Source of the DNA: Pandoraea bronchicola
GTDB lineage: Bacteria > Pseudomonadota > Gammaproteobacteria > Burkholderiales > Burkholderiaceae
Assembly (NCBI RefSeq): GCF_902459805.1
Contig: NZ_CABPST010000002.1
Coordinates: forward strand, 62,001-126,000
Length of the DNA stretch: 64,000 bases
Reading direction: 5' to 3'
Below the pieces are notes generated by a model. That model did not search any database, was not told the origin of the DNA, and saw only the letters and a list, made by a program, of their open reading frames with translations. Position 1 is the first letter of the stretch. Each line of letters opens with the position of its first letter. The translations under genes and the position numbers were made by a program. Shown here piece after piece: positions 25,120 to 36,175 of this stretch.

Positions 25120-28100
25120 ATGGCGGGGGAACTCGGCAACGAGCGTGACGATCACGGCCGCAATGCGAACGATTTCGCTGACGAATTTGCCGAACTCACC
25201 GGCACGCGGCGCCGTTGGCGTGTAACCGCGCGGCTGGACGAAATCTTTCGCAGCATTTCCCTGTATGCGGTTCCTGCGGCGATCATGCTGCTCTCGGGCA
25301 TCGTGCTGATGTTCCAGGAGAGTCAGTACGCCGTGCACGGCGCCACGCCATTGAGCTTTCAGGCGCAGGGCGATCTTCCCGCGACGTTCGGTCTGCCGCT
25401 GGTACAGGGCTCGCTTGAGCGCGCCCCTGTCGTTGAGCAGTTCAGCACGCACCTATCCGAGGCACCGGTCTGGTTCCGGGTGACCGTGCCGCCTGTGGGC
25501 GACGATCAGAACACCGTCATTGAATTCCCTTCGCGCCATGCGCAAACGCTTGTCTGCTGGCGCAATCCCGACGCGCCGCCCATCGGCCGTGCTGACCGCA
25601 GCGCGGTGAGCGGGGCGATCCGTGTCTCGAAGGCGGGATTCGCCATCGATCTGGGCCATCTCGTCACACCCGTGACGCTCCTTTGCGAGGGAAAGTTCTC
25701 GGGGCCGGCACATCTGTCGCTGGTGGCGTGGCCGGCGTCCCAGTTGCGCATCTCCGAAAAGGAGTTTCACCGCAGCAATGGCCTGCTCGAAGGTGGGCTG
25801 CTCACGCTCTCGGCATTCGTGCTGGTCACCGCCATCATCAATAAGGAATGGCTCTACGTTCTGTTTGCGGCGTGGCTGATCGGCAATCTGCGGCTCGCGG
25901 CGAACTCACTCGGCGCAGACACGCAGTGGCTGGAGCGCGCCATTCCGACCGACTGGGATGTACTGGTGCGCAAGGCGACATTCGCCATTTACTACGTGCT
26001 GACTTATTCGCTGTTCACGCAGCTCTTCAAGCGGGAGCTGCGGCTCATCGGTTTGCGATGGATGGTGATGGTGCTGCAATGGGCGGGGGTGGTGCTGTGT
26101 TGCGCGGCGATTGCGTTGCCGTACGCGCATTTCATCCCGGTGCTGTGGGCGGTCGCTGCGCTGGGTATCGTGATCGTCCTGGTGCTACTGGCTCGCATTC
26201 TCGTGCTGACGCGCTCGCGAGTCGCCATCTGGTATAGCGCCTCGCTGGCCATCGTCCTGTTTGCCACGTTTTCCGAAGTGATTGCCGCCGCCTTCAACGC
26301 GCGGGCGTTGTCGTCCGCGCTGAACAGTGTGACGGCGGCGTTGTTCTCGAGCCTGATGGCGGCGCTGGCAATTGCCGAGCAGATGCGGGCGGAGCATCAC
26401 GGCAAACTCGAAGCGCAGACCGAGCTTCGCAATGCTTATGACGTGACGCCTGTCGGCCTGTTCACCCTCAACGATCAGGGGGTTTTCGTACGAGGCAATG
26501 CCGCGTTGCATACCATGCTGGGCATTCCCAACACCGAGGGACGCGCGTTTCGCTGGGATCAGTTCTTCGGCCAAAGCACGTGGCGCATGCTGCTCGACGT
26601 CGCCCAACACAGCGACGAATCGGAACTCGAAATCCTCTCGCTGCCGCGCGACGATGGCCGCACGAGCCGATACCTCGTCAAGGCGATCTTCGCCGGCGGG
26701 CGGATCGAAGGCTCGCTTCAGGACATCACCGAGCGCGCCCGCACGATGGAGCAATTGCGTTATCTGGCGGAAAATGACCCGCTCACCGGGGTATCGAACC
26801 GGCGCGGCATCGAGAAGTCGCTCGGCGAGGCAATCCGGACTTTGTCGGATGCCCGGCCGGCGGCGCTGGCCTATCTGGATCTGGACCGGTTCAAGCTTGT
26901 CAATGATCTCTTCGGCCATGCGGCCGGTGATGAAGTGCTGCGTCAGGCATGTGATCGCATGCGCGCACGGCTGTCGGCAGATCAGAGCGTTGGCCGCACC
27001 GGGGGGGACGAGTTCATCGTGGTCTTTCGTGACGCGACGATCAAGGAAGCCGCGGCGGTGGGGCGCCGGCTCGTCGACGCCATCTCCGGTGAGCCTTATC
27101 AGATCGGTGATCGCGCATTTCAGGTGCGCGCATCGGCCGGGGTGATCGAACTGACGGCCGATATGCGGGTGCCGGACGCGATTTCGTCTGCCGATCGCGC
27201 GTGCCGCGAGGCCAAGAAGGGCCGCCGCGAACTGGTCGTCTACGAACGCGGGGCGGCGGCATTTCGTGAGCGCCTTGCCGAACTACGGCTGATTGACGCG
27301 CTCGACGCCGGACTCACGCCGAATACGCTCTTTCTCGAAATGCAGCCGATCATGGAAATGGCGTCGCCCGGCGAGTCCCTCAACTTCGAGGTGCTGCTGC
27401 GCATGCGTGATTCGGACGGCAATATCGTGCCGGCCTCGCGCATCATCAGTGCCGCCGAGGAGAACGGCAGCATCGGCATGATCGACAAATGGGTGCTCAC
27501 GAACACGCTCACGTGGATCGATCTGCACCGCGACCAACTCTCGAAGACGCGATTCGTGTGCGTGAACCTCTCGGGGGCATCGCTCAACGACGAGCATTTC
27601 GTCCGGGATATCTTTGCAACGCTGGCGGCCCATGAGCGTTCTGTCGGGTTGCTGTGCATCGAAATCACGGAAACCGTGGCGCTTCACGATCTCGACAATA
27701 CGCGTCGTTTTGTCGATCGGATTCACCAACTGGGCGGGCGCATCGCGCTTGACGATTTCGGTGCGGGGTTCAGTTCATTTTCCTATTTGAAGGACCTCGC
27801 CGTCGATGCGATTAAGATCGACGGGGCGTTCGTCAAGAGCATGGCGGCACATCCGGCCAATCTGGCGATTGTCGAGTCGATTGTGGCGCTGGCGAAGAAT
27901 CTGGGGATTCGCAGCGTGGCGGAATGGGTGGAGGATGCCGCAACGCTCGAAGCGCTGTCGGAACTCGGCGTCGATTATGTGCAGGGCTTCCTCATTGCCC
28001 GGCCGCAGACTCCCGAGGCGATTCTTGCCGCCGACTCCGCAGCGAGTTTCGTTCGCGATCCGCAACTGGCATCGCTGCTCGTTGAGTTGGGACAGTCGTT

Positions 28101-28137
28101 CTACCCGCAACGAAGCAGCCGTTCGGCATTGCATTAG
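25120..28137 (+). CDS. 7TM receptor with PAS, GGDEF and EAL domains
   Basis: A 1005-residue membrane signalling protein. One helix (about 46-67) anchors a periplasmic ligand-binding region (about 70-230), followed by seven hydrophobic helices (about 230-430), together resembling the 7TMR-DISM receptor layout. Then come a PAS-like domain (about 440-550), a GGDEF domain with an intact TGGDEF at about 627-632, and an EAL domain whose signature is EVLLR (about 757) rather than EALLR but which keeps the Glu, the NLS motif and DDFGAGFSS near 879. Both cyclase and phosphodiesterase activity are possible. A periplasmic small molecule or sugar probably controls it. It may respond to products of the upstream FeeM-type gene. 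Confidence 0.87.
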   Translation: MAGELGNERDDHGRNANDFADEFAELTGTRRRWRVTARLDEIFRSISLYAVPAAIMLLSGIVLMFQESQYAVHGATPLSFQAQGDLPATFGLPLVQGSLERAPVVEQFSTHLSEAPVWFRVTVPPVGDDQNTVIEFPSRHAQTLVCWRNPDAPPIGRADRSAVSGAIRVSKAGFAIDLGHLVTPVTLLCEGKFSGPAHLSLVAWPASQLRISEKEFHRSNGLLEGGLLTLSAFVLVTAIINKEWLYVLFAAWLIGNLRLAANSLGADTQWLERAIPTDWDVLVRKATFAIYYVLTYSLFTQLFKRELRLIGLRWMVMVLQWAGVVLCCAAIALPYAHFIPVLWAVAALGIVIVLVLLARILVLTRSRVAIWYSASLAIVLFATFSEVIAAAFNARALSSALNSVTAALFSSLMAALAIAEQMRAEHHGKLEAQTELRNAYDVTPVGLFTLNDQGVFVRGNAALHTMLGIPNTEGRAFRWDQFFGQSTWRMLLDVAQHSDESELEILSLPRDDGRTSRYLVKAIFAGGRIEGSLQDITERARTMEQLRYLAENDPLTGVSNRRGIEKSLGEAIRTLSDARPAALAYLDLDRFKLVNDLFGHAAGDEVLRQACDRMRARLSADQSVGRTGGDEFIVVFRDATIKEAAAVGRRLVDAISGEPYQIGDRAFQVRASAGVIELTADMRVPDAISSADRACREAKKGRRELVVYERGAAAFRERLAELRLIDALDAGLTPNTLFLEMQPIMEMASPGESLNFEVLLRMRDSDGNIVPASRIISAAEENGSIGMIDKWVLTNTLTWIDLHRDQLSKTRFVCVNLSGASLNDEHFVRDIFATLAAHERSVGLLCIEITETVALHDLDNTRRFVDRIHQLGGRIALDDFGAGFSSFSYLKDLAVDAIKIDGAFVKSMAAHPANLAIVESIVALAKNLGIRSVAEWVEDAATLEALSELGVDYVQGFLIARPQTPEAILAADSAASFVRDPQLASLLVELGQSFYPQRSSRSALH

Positions 28138-28609
28138 GTCGCCGGCCGGGGCGACGGTGACGTGCCAATGAGACCCGGCAAAAGTGGCATCAATCGACCA
28201 TCAGCACTGCGCATTGTCTGTATTTGCCGCAATGCTCTATTTCTCGTCAGATTTCCTTTCGCCCCCTGCTTTGCCGGCCGCAACATACCGAAAGTCCGCA
28301 TGAATAGGGCGTTTCGACGTCAAGCCCCTTTTGCTGAGGTGTCATCAGGACGTAACTCGACGTAAGAATTCCAATCGGAATAAATATTGTCCGGGTCAAA
28401 GCTGGGGTGGCAGAATTTGTTTGTCGACGTGATGGAGCCAGGTCTCCATGCACCGGTGGGCGGTTTCCGCAGTCGGGGGAGAACCGCGGAGTTCAATGAA
28501 GCTCATCGGCGCTCGGTAAGGACAGACACGCGACATGAACGGGGTTAGGACCGCACGCATCCACGAGACGCGTACGGCGCAACCAAGTAGCCTAACCAGA
28601 ACAACGACA
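28138..28609. other. Non-coding region before the DUF115-like gene
   Basis: About 470 bases. I see a small inverted repeat ATTCC (28368-28372) with GGAAT (28377-28381), beside an AT-rich patch that could be a promoter near 28380-28392. The frame of the next gene is open from 28535, so its start might lie there. No other gene was recognised. Confidence 0.4.
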
Positions 28610-29632
28610 ATGATCTCGACACTTCTCAAACTCGTGTACCGCCACAGTCATACGTCGAAGTGGCGGCATAACGAACGACTGTGGCCGCATGCGCGTATCG
28701 AGCGCGACGCCGTTGGGGTCATCGAGCGCTTCACCTGGCGCGGGCGACATGTGCCGCTTGCCAGACGCTCTGAATTGCAGCGCTTGCGCCGATTGCCTTG
28801 CCATATCATCGCCAGCGGCCCGTCGATCGCAGATATCGATTACGACGCGCTGCCGATGCATCACGTGATGGGCGTGAACGGAGCCATTGCGCTGGCCGAC
28901 CGTGCGCCAGTCAAATTCAATGACTACTGCATTCTCGACGCCGGCTTCGTGCGTCAGCGTCCGGATCTGGCGCGCCGTATTGTGGCGCGAGATCTGGTGC
29001 TGTTCGTCACGCCGGTGGTGCTCGCGCGGTTGCTGGAGATGTTCCCGATGTCGGCATTCGGTTGCCGTTTCTACCTGGTGGACGACATCTTCAAGCGCGG
29101 GATGGAAGCGGCCCGCACGCCCGAGGCATTGCGGGCGGACCCGCGAGTTGCCGCCAGCGCTGCCTTCGTGGGCGAACGTGGCCGGCTGGGTTTCAGCTTC
29201 GACATCGACAACGGCTTCTTCCACGGCGGCACCGTGGCGTATTTCGCGCTTCAGGTGGCCACTTGGCTGGGTTTTACCGAGATGTACTTGCATGGCGTGG
29301 ATCTGCGCGCCGCGTCGCAGACGCCGCGCTTCTACGAGACGATGCAGGCCCGCGCGCCGACGCAGCTCGATGCCGAGTACGCCGATCTGATCGAGCCGTC
29401 GTTCCGTCATGCGTCCGAGGTTTTGCGAGCACGTGGCGTGCGCGTCGAGAATCTGTCGTATGTCAGCGCGCTGGGCGACGATATCTTCAAGAAGGTCGAC
29501 TGGCGTTCGCTGCGCCGCCGAAACCTGAGTCTGGTCGTTCCCGACGAAGCCGTACCGGCGCCGTCTGACCAGAGCGCCGGGATGGCGGCAGTGCTGGCAC
29601 CGCGTCCGACCGGGACGCACGGTCACTCCTGA
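28610..29632 (+). CDS. DUF115-like protein, possible LPS or surface-glycan biosynthesis
   Basis: A 340-residue protein without signal peptide. The N-terminal [16 protein letters not shown] and GVNGAIAL, and the later [17 protein letters not shown] followed by MYLHGVDL, match the pattern of DUF115/Maf-type proteins, a family tied to glycan or LPS core modification and to nonulosonic-acid flagellin glycosylation. The match is by eye and the enzyme activity is unknown. I chose the ATG at 28610 ([12 protein letters not shown]); an ATG at 28535 in the same frame is possible. It stands alone before ftsK. Confidence 0.6.
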   Translation: MISTLLKLVYRHSHTSKWRHNERLWPHARIERDAVGVIERFTWRGRHVPLARRSELQRLRRLPCHIIASGPSIADIDYDALPMHHVMGVNGAIALADRAPVKFNDYCILDAGFVRQRPDLARRIVARDLVLFVTPVVLARLLEMFPMSAFGCRFYLVDDIFKRGMEAARTPEALRADPRVAASAAFVGERGRLGFSFDIDNGFFHGGTVAYFALQVATWLGFTEMYLHGVDLRAASQTPRFYETMQARAPTQLDAEYADLIEPSFRHASEVLRARGVRVENLSYVSALGDDIFKKVDWRSLRRRNLSLVVPDEAVPAPSDQSAGMAAVLAPRPTGTHGHS

Positions 29633-29742
29633 TTCGCGGCTCCGGCACAGGCCGGAGCGCGAATGACCCTGCGGACAGGCCCGCCACGCGGTGGCCTACC
29701 TGCTACAATCGCACTCCGGGTTTTCCTGATGCACGAGCGATT

Positions 29743-32700
29743 ATGGGGTTTGGCTGGTTCGGACTGTCGACGTTTTGGTTGCTGGCATTGTGCTGGCCTG
29801 GCGTACGGGGTCTGCTTGGCGGTGAGATAAGAATCTTCGGCCCTGGCACACTCCGTATGTTGCTCGGCGTGCCGCTCGCGATGGTGTCGAGCGCGACGCT
29901 TGCCGCGCTGACCGGCGGCGACAGCAATATCCCTGGCGGCAGCATCGGCCAATCCCTCTCTCACGGCTTGCACGTCGCGCTGGGCGGCACGCTCGCGATG
30001 GGCGTTGCAGGCGCCGTCCTCCTCTTTTCTCTCCCGCTGGTCTTCGGCACCACTTGGTGGGGCATGCTCGCGCGCGCCAAACCTGCCGATGACGACGCTG
30101 ACGAACCCACGTACGACGCACGCTTCGATAGCGGTGGAAGTGAGCCGGTGCGTGGTCTGTCGCAGATGTCGTTCGACACGAGCGAACGTGGCGAGCGCTT
30201 CACACCCACGCTCGGGCAAGGGCATCACAACGTCGGCAGCCTCATGGAAGCGCAGGCGCCGCGTCGTCGCGGGCTTGCCTCGCAACCGCGATGGAAGCTG
30301 TCCGACGAAGAACGCGCACGTCTGGACGCCATGCAACCGCCGCCGTTGACGGCGCGGGGTGCGCCACGCACGGAGCCGTCGTTCGCGAGTGGCGCGGGGC
30401 GTCGTCCGGCAGGGAAGGGCACCTCGGCGGGACGTACCGGTGCCGGTGTTGCTGCGACGGTGGCCGCCACGGCGGCGACGAGTGCAGCGGCTGGGGTGCG
30501 CCCTGTTTTGCCGCGTGGCGCGTATGCATCGGGCCCTAGTCGTGGCGATACGCTCCGCATGACGGAGTTCGTGCGCGCCGAGCCGGGCCTGACACCTCGC
30601 GAGACGCATGGTGCATCGCCCATGAACCCGCGGCCGGCACCGGCGGCGACGAGTGCGTCAGCGCCCCAAGCGCCGGTCACATCCCTATCGCCGGCTGCGC
30701 CCGCCGACCCTCTGCATTCGACGTCGATTCCCGGTGTGACGGGCTATCGCCGCCCCGTAGGCATGGCACCGGCACATCTGCGCGGCACGATTGTGCATAG
30801 TCCGTTCCGCAAGCCTCAGCTTGGGCTCGAAGATATTCCGCCGCGTGGCGCGAAGCCTGTTGCGCCGTCCCCGGACGATGCCAATGCATCTGCCGTCGGT
30901 CGCGCCTCTGTCGATGCCACGGCATCGACAAACCCGCCGGCCAAGACTTCGGTGCCAGCACCCTCGACCGTGCCGCCAGCCGTCGCGTCACATCCGGCCG
31001 CACCGGTGATCCGTGGCGCCGCGCTCTGGTCGGCAACCGATGCCGCCACGCCGCTGTCTTCCGGCATTTCCGAATTCACGCCCGTCGATCTGTCGACGAA
31101 AGACGCCGACATCATCGCTGTGGAAGCGTTGCCCTCGGGCCCCACACCGGAGATGCTCGCGCAGCAGGAGGCGGCACGCGTGGCCGAGCAGGCGCGCGTA
31201 GCGGCCCTCGCGGCGTTGCGCGACGAAGCGCAAGCCTTGCTGCGCGATTTGCGTCAGTGGAGTGCTTCCGATTCGGCTGACGTTGTCGATGCCTCTACGC
31301 TAGCGCCAGCGGCTTGCGCGACCACGGCCTCTCTTCAGGACAGCGCCGCAGTTAGCGAGGCGCGCGCAGCCGATGAAACGATCAACGTCATCGAACCTGC
31401 CGACACCCCCGTGGCTATCTCGCAAGCCCCCGCAGCATGGGATGTCGTGGACGAGCCGCAGCCAGCGGCGATGCTCACGGACACTCCCGTCGTTGCGCCT
31501 GTCACGCCGATTCCGATGCCTGCCCCGGTGTCTGCCGCATCGCCTCGTCCGTTCGTCTTTGCCGAGGTGCTGGCGAGTGTCGAGGCGTTCGACGCACCGG
31601 TCCCTGCACCGCTTAACCCGCCACCTGCCGAACCGTCTGACGAGCCCTTGGATCATGCGCACGCCCCCGGGCGCGTGGACGCATCAGACACCGCGCAGAC
31701 GATAGCGCCGTTAGCAAAACCACACTACGTTTTGCGTGCCGACGGCACATGGGCTCGGACTGACGAGACGCCACTCGCCTACGACGATGAGGCCCCGCAG
31801 CCGGTAGCACCTCTCGCGTCGGCCACACAGGCGCTTCCCGCTGCGACCGCGCCTGTCATTCCGACGTTTGCGGCATCCGCACCTTTCGGTGTGACGCGTG
31901 CGGTTGAGCCACAAGCCGCCCGTTTCTCGGCCGATACGCCGTATGAACTGCCGCCGCCGCGTGTCGCCATCGATTACGATCTGCCGTCACTCGACCTGTT
32001 GTCGCCCGCGACGGCGCAGGATGTCGCCAATGTCGTTTCCGACGAAGCGCTCGCGGCCGTGGGCCAGTTGATCGAGCAGCGTCTGGCGGAATTCAAGGTG
32101 CCGGTGACGGTTGTCGGTGCGTCGGCGGGGCCGGTCATCACGCGCTTCGAAGTCGAACCGGCGGTGGGCGTGCGTGGTGCGCAAGTTGTCGGTCTCGTGA
32201 AGGATCTGGCGCGTGCGCTGGGCGTGACGTCGATCCGTGTGGTCGAGACGATCCCCGGCAAAACCTGTATGGGCCTGGAGTTGCCGAACGCACAGCGGCA
32301 AATGATCCGTCTGTCGGAAATTCTGACGGCGCCGGTGTTCGACACGCATCGCTCGTACCTCGCGCTTGCCATGGGCAAGGACATCACGGGCGAGCCCGTC
32401 GTGGCCGACCTCGCGCGCGCGCCGCACCTGCTGGTGGCGGGCACCACCGGCTCGGGCAAATCGGTGGCCGTCAACGCGATGATTCTGTCGCTGCTCTACA
32501 AGGCGACGCCGGACGACGTGCGGCTCATCATGATTGACCCGAAGATGCTGGAACTGTCCGTCTACGGCGGCATTCCGCACCTGCTCGCGCCGGTCGTCAC
32601 CGACATGAAGCAGGCCGCCCATGCGCTGAACTGGTGCGTGGGCGAGATGGAGAAGCGCTATCGGCTGATGTCCGCACTCGGTGTGCGTAATCTCGCCGGG

Positions 32701-33453
32701 TACAACGAAAAGATCGACGCCGCCCATGCGGCGGGCATGAAGGTGAGCAATCCGTTCTCGCTCACGCCTGACGCCCCGGAACCTCTGGACCGTCTGCCGT
32801 TTATCGTAGTTGTCATCGACGAACTGGCGGATCTGATGATGGTCGCGGGCAAGAAGATCGAAGAACTGATCGCCCGGCTCGCGCAGAAGGCACGCGCGGC
32901 AGGTATTCACCTGATACTGGCAACGCAACGGCCTTCGGTCGACGTCATCACCGGCCTCATCAAGGCGAACATTCCGACGCGTGTCGCATTTCAGGTGTCG
33001 TCGAAGATCGATTCGCGCACGATTCTCGACCAGATGGGGGCGGAATCGTTGTTGGGGCAGGGGGACATGCTGTTCCTGCCGCCAGGCACGGGCTATCCTC
33101 AGCGCGTCCACGGCGCGTTCGTCGCCGACGACGAAGTGCATCGCGTCGTGCAGCACTGGCAGCAGTACGGCGAGCCGGACTACGACGAAGCGATCCTCGC
33201 GGGCGACCCGGGCGATGCCGCCTCCGTCGACCTGTTCGGCGAGTCGGCAGGCGATGCCGAGGCCGACCCGCTCTACGACGAGGCTGCGGCGTTCGTGCTG
33301 ACCTCGCGCCGTGCATCGATCTCTGCCGTCCAGCGGCAATTGCGCATCGGCTACAACCGGGCCGCGCGCCTCATCGAACAGATGGAGGCGGCCGGACTTG
33401 TCAGCCCGATGGGACGAAACGGTGCACGCGAAGTGATAGCGCCGGGCGACTAA
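29743..33453 (+). CDS. ftsK: FtsK/SpoIIIE DNA translocase with long linker
   Basis: A 1236-residue protein. The N-terminus has about three or four membrane helices within the first 110 residues. A very long Ala/Pro/Thr-rich linker of over 600 residues follows. The motor begins near residue 745 ([11 protein letters not shown]) with Walker A GTTGSGKS at about 900 and Walker [11 protein letters not shown] near 1022. The last 60 residues form the winged-helix gamma domain ([20 protein letters not shown]) that reads oriented KOPS sequences and activates XerCD. The protein pumps chromosome termini through the closing septum. Burkholderiaceae often carry two FtsK versions; the weakly conserved N-terminus suggests the second, long-linker type. 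Confidence 0.93.
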   Translation: MGFGWFGLSTFWLLALCWPGVRGLLGGEIRIFGPGTLRMLLGVPLAMVSSATLAALTGGDSNIPGGSIGQSLSHGLHVALGGTLAMGVAGAVLLFSLPLVFGTTWWGMLARAKPADDDADEPTYDARFDSGGSEPVRGLSQMSFDTSERGERFTPTLGQGHHNVGSLMEAQAPRRRGLASQPRWKLSDEERARLDAMQPPPLTARGAPRTEPSFASGAGRRPAGKGTSAGRTGAGVAATVAATAATSAAAGVRPVLPRGAYASGPSRGDTLRMTEFVRAEPGLTPRETHGASPMNPRPAPAATSASAPQAPVTSLSPAAPADPLHSTSIPGVTGYRRPVGMAPAHLRGTIVHSPFRKPQLGLEDIPPRGAKPVAPSPDDANASAVGRASVDATASTNPPAKTSVPAPSTVPPAVASHPAAPVIRGAALWSATDAATPLSSGISEFTPVDLSTKDADIIAVEALPSGPTPEMLAQQEAARVAEQARVAALAALRDEAQALLRDLRQWSASDSADVVDASTLAPAACATTASLQDSAAVSEARAADETINVIEPADTPVAISQAPAAWDVVDEPQPAAMLTDTPVVAPVTPIPMPAPVSAASPRPFVFAEVLASVEAFDAPVPAPLNPPPAEPSDEPLDHAHAPGRVDASDTAQTIAPLAKPHYVLRADGTWARTDETPLAYDDEAPQPVAPLASATQALPAATAPVIPTFAASAPFGVTRAVEPQAARFSADTPYELPPPRVAIDYDLPSLDLLSPATAQDVANVVSDEALAAVGQLIEQRLAEFKVPVTVVGASAGPVITRFEVEPAVGVRGAQVVGLVKDLARALGVTSIRVVETIPGKTCMGLELPNAQRQMIRLSEILTAPVFDTHRSYLALAMGKDITGEPVVADLARAPHLLVAGTTGSGKSVAVNAMILSLLYKATPDDVRLIMIDPKMLELSVYGGIPHLLAPVVTDMKQAAHALNWCVGEMEKRYRLMSALGVRNLAGYNEKIDAAHAAGMKVSNPFSLTPDAPEPLDRLPFIVVVIDELADLMMVAGKKIEELIARLAQKARAAGIHLILATQRPSVDVITGLIKANIPTRVAFQVSSKIDSRTILDQMGAESLLGQGDMLFLPPGTGYPQRVHGAFVADDEVHRVVQHWQQYGEPDYDEAILAGDPGDAASVDLFGESAGDAEADPLYDEAAAFVLTSRRASISAVQRQLRIGYNRAARLIEQMEAAGLVSPMGRNGAREVIAPGD

Positions 33454-33843
33454 TCGCCATCGCTTACATCTGCCTTACGACCCGTCACCCGAGTCGAACT
33501 CTTTGGCACTCCGTGCTGATGTCCCGACACGCGCCGTACATGGCGCGTGCCGAAAAACTCCTTGGAAACCCGCGCCAAATGGTGATAACGGGGCGCAAAC
33601 CCGCGTCCCCGTAGGGGTATTCCCGCCTTTGCGGGCGAAACTCAGCGATCACATAATCGGCGCGCTAGGTTGGTCGTTCGAAGCGTGCTTTACGGTATCG
33701 CCCTGACACGAATTACAAGACCGGGGCGGTGCGGCGGGCAGAGACAACCCGTGAGTCGCGCATTCCTCGGCAGGGCCTGCGACACCAGGAAAACGCAGCA
33801 CAAAAGCGTCATATCGAAACGCATCGCACCGAAGGAGACCCTT
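33454..33843. other. Non-coding region before the livK-type gene
   Basis: About 390 bases with several GC-rich inverted repeats, the clearest being CCCGC/GCGGG around 33626-33640 and CGCGCCGTACATGGCGCG near 33530. They may be terminators for ftsK or structure in the leader of the importer mRNA. No tRNA-like sequence and no convincing gene were found. Confidence 0.45.
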
Positions 33844-35061
33844 ATGCAATTCCGATTCAAGCTCATGGCTGGCGCCGTCGCGTTCGCCCTGTCGGCCTCG
33901 ATGGCCATTGCGGCCGATCCGATCAAGATTGGCGTGTCTGGCCCGTTCACCGGCGGCTCGTCGTCGATGGGCGTTTCCATGCGTGATGGCGTGCGTCTCG
34001 CGGCGTCGGAAATCAACAAGTCGGGCGGCGTGCTGGGTCGTCAGATCTTGCTGGTGGAGCGCGACGAAGAAGCCAAGAACGAACGTGGCGTGCAAGTGGC
34101 GCAGGAATTGATCAACAAGGAAAAGGTGGTCGCGACTGTCGGCTACATCAACACGGGCGTGGCACTCGCCTCGCAGCGTTTCTACCAGGATGCCAAGATC
34201 CCGGTATTCAACAACGTGGCGACGGGCACGATCATCACCGACCAGTTCAAGCCGCCTCAGTATCCCGATAACTATGTCTTCCGCAACGCCGCCAAGGACA
34301 GCATTCAGGCGCCGATGATCGTGGAAGAAGCCATTACGCGTCGCGGCTTCAAGAAGCCCGCGATTCTCGCCGATTCGACGAACTACGGTCAGCTCGGCCG
34401 CGAGGATCTGGAGAAGGCGCTCAAGGCAAAGGGCATTACGCCGGTCGCCGTCGAGAAATTCAACATCAAGGACGTCGACATGACGGCCCAGTTGCTCAAG
34501 GCCAAGCAGGCCGGCGCCGACGTGATCCTCACGTACGGTATCGGCCCGGAACTGGCGCAGATCGCCAACGGCATGGGCAAGCTCGGCTGGAAACTGCCGA
34601 TCGTCGGTAGCTGGACGCTCGCGATGGCCAACTACATCGACAACTCGGGCGCGAACGGCGAAGGTGCCCGTATGCCGCAGACCTTCATCCAGGAACCCAA
34701 CACGCCCAAGCGCAAGGCCTTCATCGACGCCTATCTGGCCATGTTCAAGCCGAAGAACAACCGCATCGACTCGGCGGTTTCGGCAGCGCAGGGCTATGAC
34801 TCGGTCTACCTGCTGGCCGCGGCCATCAAGCAGGCTGGCAGCACCGATGGCCCGAAGGTGCGCGCAGCACTCGAGGACCTGAAGACGCCGGTGGAAGGTG
34901 TGGTCACGACCTATGACCGTCCGTTCTCGCACGACGATCACGACGCCATTACCGCCAACATTCCGGTGATGGGCGAAGTGAAGGGCGGTCGCGTCGTGTA
35001 TGCCTACGACACCGATCTGAAGGCTGGCAGCAAGGTTCGCGAGAAGGCGCCGGCGAAGTAA
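33844..35061 (+). CDS. livK: Branched-chain amino acid type ABC substrate-binding protein
   Basis: A 405-residue periplasmic protein with a Sec signal peptide (MQFRFKLMAGAVAFALSASM, cleavage near AIA-AD at residue 23). The mature part is a class I binding protein of the LivJ/LivK type: DPIKIGVSGPFTGG at its start, an INKSGGVLGRQI segment and the hinge pattern NNVATGTIITD. The start has AAGGAG eight bases upstream. It delivers a ligand to the importer encoded downstream. The ligand may be a branched-chain amino acid, an amide or an aromatic acid; the family is too broad to say. Confidence 0.9.
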   Translation: MQFRFKLMAGAVAFALSASMAIAADPIKIGVSGPFTGGSSSMGVSMRDGVRLAASEINKSGGVLGRQILLVERDEEAKNERGVQVAQELINKEKVVATVGYINTGVALASQRFYQDAKIPVFNNVATGTIITDQFKPPQYPDNYVFRNAAKDSIQAPMIVEEAITRRGFKKPAILADSTNYGQLGREDLEKALKAKGITPVAVEKFNIKDVDMTAQLLKAKQAGADVILTYGIGPELAQIANGMGKLGWKLPIVGSWTLAMANYIDNSGANGEGARMPQTFIQEPNTPKRKAFIDAYLAMFKPKNNRIDSAVSAAQGYDSVYLLAAAIKQAGSTDGPKVRAALEDLKTPVEGVVTTYDRPFSHDDHDAITANIPVMGEVKGGRVVYAYDTDLKAGSKVREKAPAK

Positions 35062-35294
35062 GCGGAACGTCCCGCCAACGCTGCATTCCGGTTGCACTTT
35101 GCAGCCATGACGGGTGAACGACGGCGCGCGCTGCTCGTGCTCTGGCCCCTTCGGCAACGGGGTGTCCGGGCACGGTGCGCGCGCCGTCGCCACACGCCGC
35201 TGTCAGCCGCCGGCACTCGGGACCGGCGCGCGGCAAAAGCATCGAATGCCTCCCGTGCATCGCTCGTAGGCTCGCACTCGCGAGAGAGGACCGC

Positions 35295-36173
35295 ATGACC
35301 ATCCTGATTCAACTCATCTACAGCGGTATCGCGCTGGGGATGATCTACGCCGTGATCGCCTTCGGTTATCAACTGACGTTTGCGACATCCGGCACCCTGA
35401 ACTTCGGCCAAGGTGAAGCGCTGATGCTGGGCGCACTGGTCGGCCTCACCCTGGTCGACACCCTCGGTCTGAACTACTGGCTGATGATCCCCATCGTTTG
35501 CCTGTTCGGTCTCGTGCAAGGCGCGTTCGTCGAACGGATTGGCGTGAAACCCGCTTTGCGGATCAAGTCGGAGTTTGGCTGGATCATGTCCACCATTGCG
35601 TTGGGCATCATCTTCCGTAACGTCGCGGAAAACGTCTGGGGACGCGACGATCTCAAATTCCCGTCGCCGCTGCCCGAATCGCCCATCAGTCTGATGGGCG
35701 CGAATGTGCTGCCGATGGAGTTGCTTGTCGTTGTGGGCGCGCTGCTCATGATGGCCGCCGTAGAGCTATTCAATCGCCGCTCGATCTACGGCAAGGCCGT
35801 CGTGGCGACGGCCAACGACCGTGATGCCGCCGGACTCATGGGCATCAACACCAGTCTGGTCATTACCTTTTCGTACGCGTTGTCGTCCATGGCGGCAGCC
35901 TTCGCGGGTGTGCTCGTGGCACCGTTGACGCTGACCGGCGCCACGATGGGGGCGGTGCTTGGGCTCAAGGCCTTCGCCGTCGCCATCATCGGCGGGTTGT
36001 CGAGCGGCATGGGCGTGCTCGTGGGCGGTGTGATCCTCGGCGTCGCCGAGACAACGACCGCCTTCTACATTTCGACCGGCTACAAAGACGTGCCGGGTCT
36101 CGTGCTGCTGCTGCTTGTGCTGGCCGTGAAGCCGGCGGGCCTGTTCGGCAAGACCGCCATCAAGAAGGTGTAA
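35295..36173 (+). CDS. livH: Branched-chain amino acid type ABC permease LivH
   Basis: A 292-residue inner-membrane permease with about eight helices. The family pattern GIALGMIYAVIAFGYQLTFA with NFGQGEALMLGA near the start is typical, and the coupling segment NDRDAAGLMGIN with the ALSSMAAAFAGVL helix lies in the second half. AGAGAGGA precedes the ATG at 35295. A 233-base gap separates it from the binding-protein gene, but it is only two bases from the fused LivM-LivG gene, so those two are surely co-translated. Confidence 0.92.
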   Translation: MTILIQLIYSGIALGMIYAVIAFGYQLTFATSGTLNFGQGEALMLGALVGLTLVDTLGLNYWLMIPIVCLFGLVQGAFVERIGVKPALRIKSEFGWIMSTIALGIIFRNVAENVWGRDDLKFPSPLPESPISLMGANVLPMELLVVVGALLMMAAVELFNRRSIYGKAVVATANDRDAAGLMGINTSLVITFSYALSSMAAAFAGVLVAPLTLTGATMGAVLGLKAFAVAIIGGLSSGMGVLVGGVILGVAETTTAFYISTGYKDVPGLVLLLLVLAVKPAGLFGKTAIKKV

Positions 36174-36175
36174 TC

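Noticed and set aside
27388-27402. Loss of EAL activity because of EVLLR in the 7TM protein
   Set aside because: The catalytic Glu and the later DDFGAG are kept, and Val at this place is tolerated in the family, so inactivity cannot be claimed.
31987-33339. 450-codon minus-strand frame opposite the ftsK motor
   Set aside because: Fully antisense to conserved FtsK motifs; no signal, domain or ribosome site.
33649-35193. Long minus-strand open frame (over 500 codons) opposite the livK-type gene
   Set aside because: It is antisense to a well-supported binding-protein gene, has no recognisable domains and a His/Arg/Asp-rich composition typical of shadow frames in high-GC DNA.
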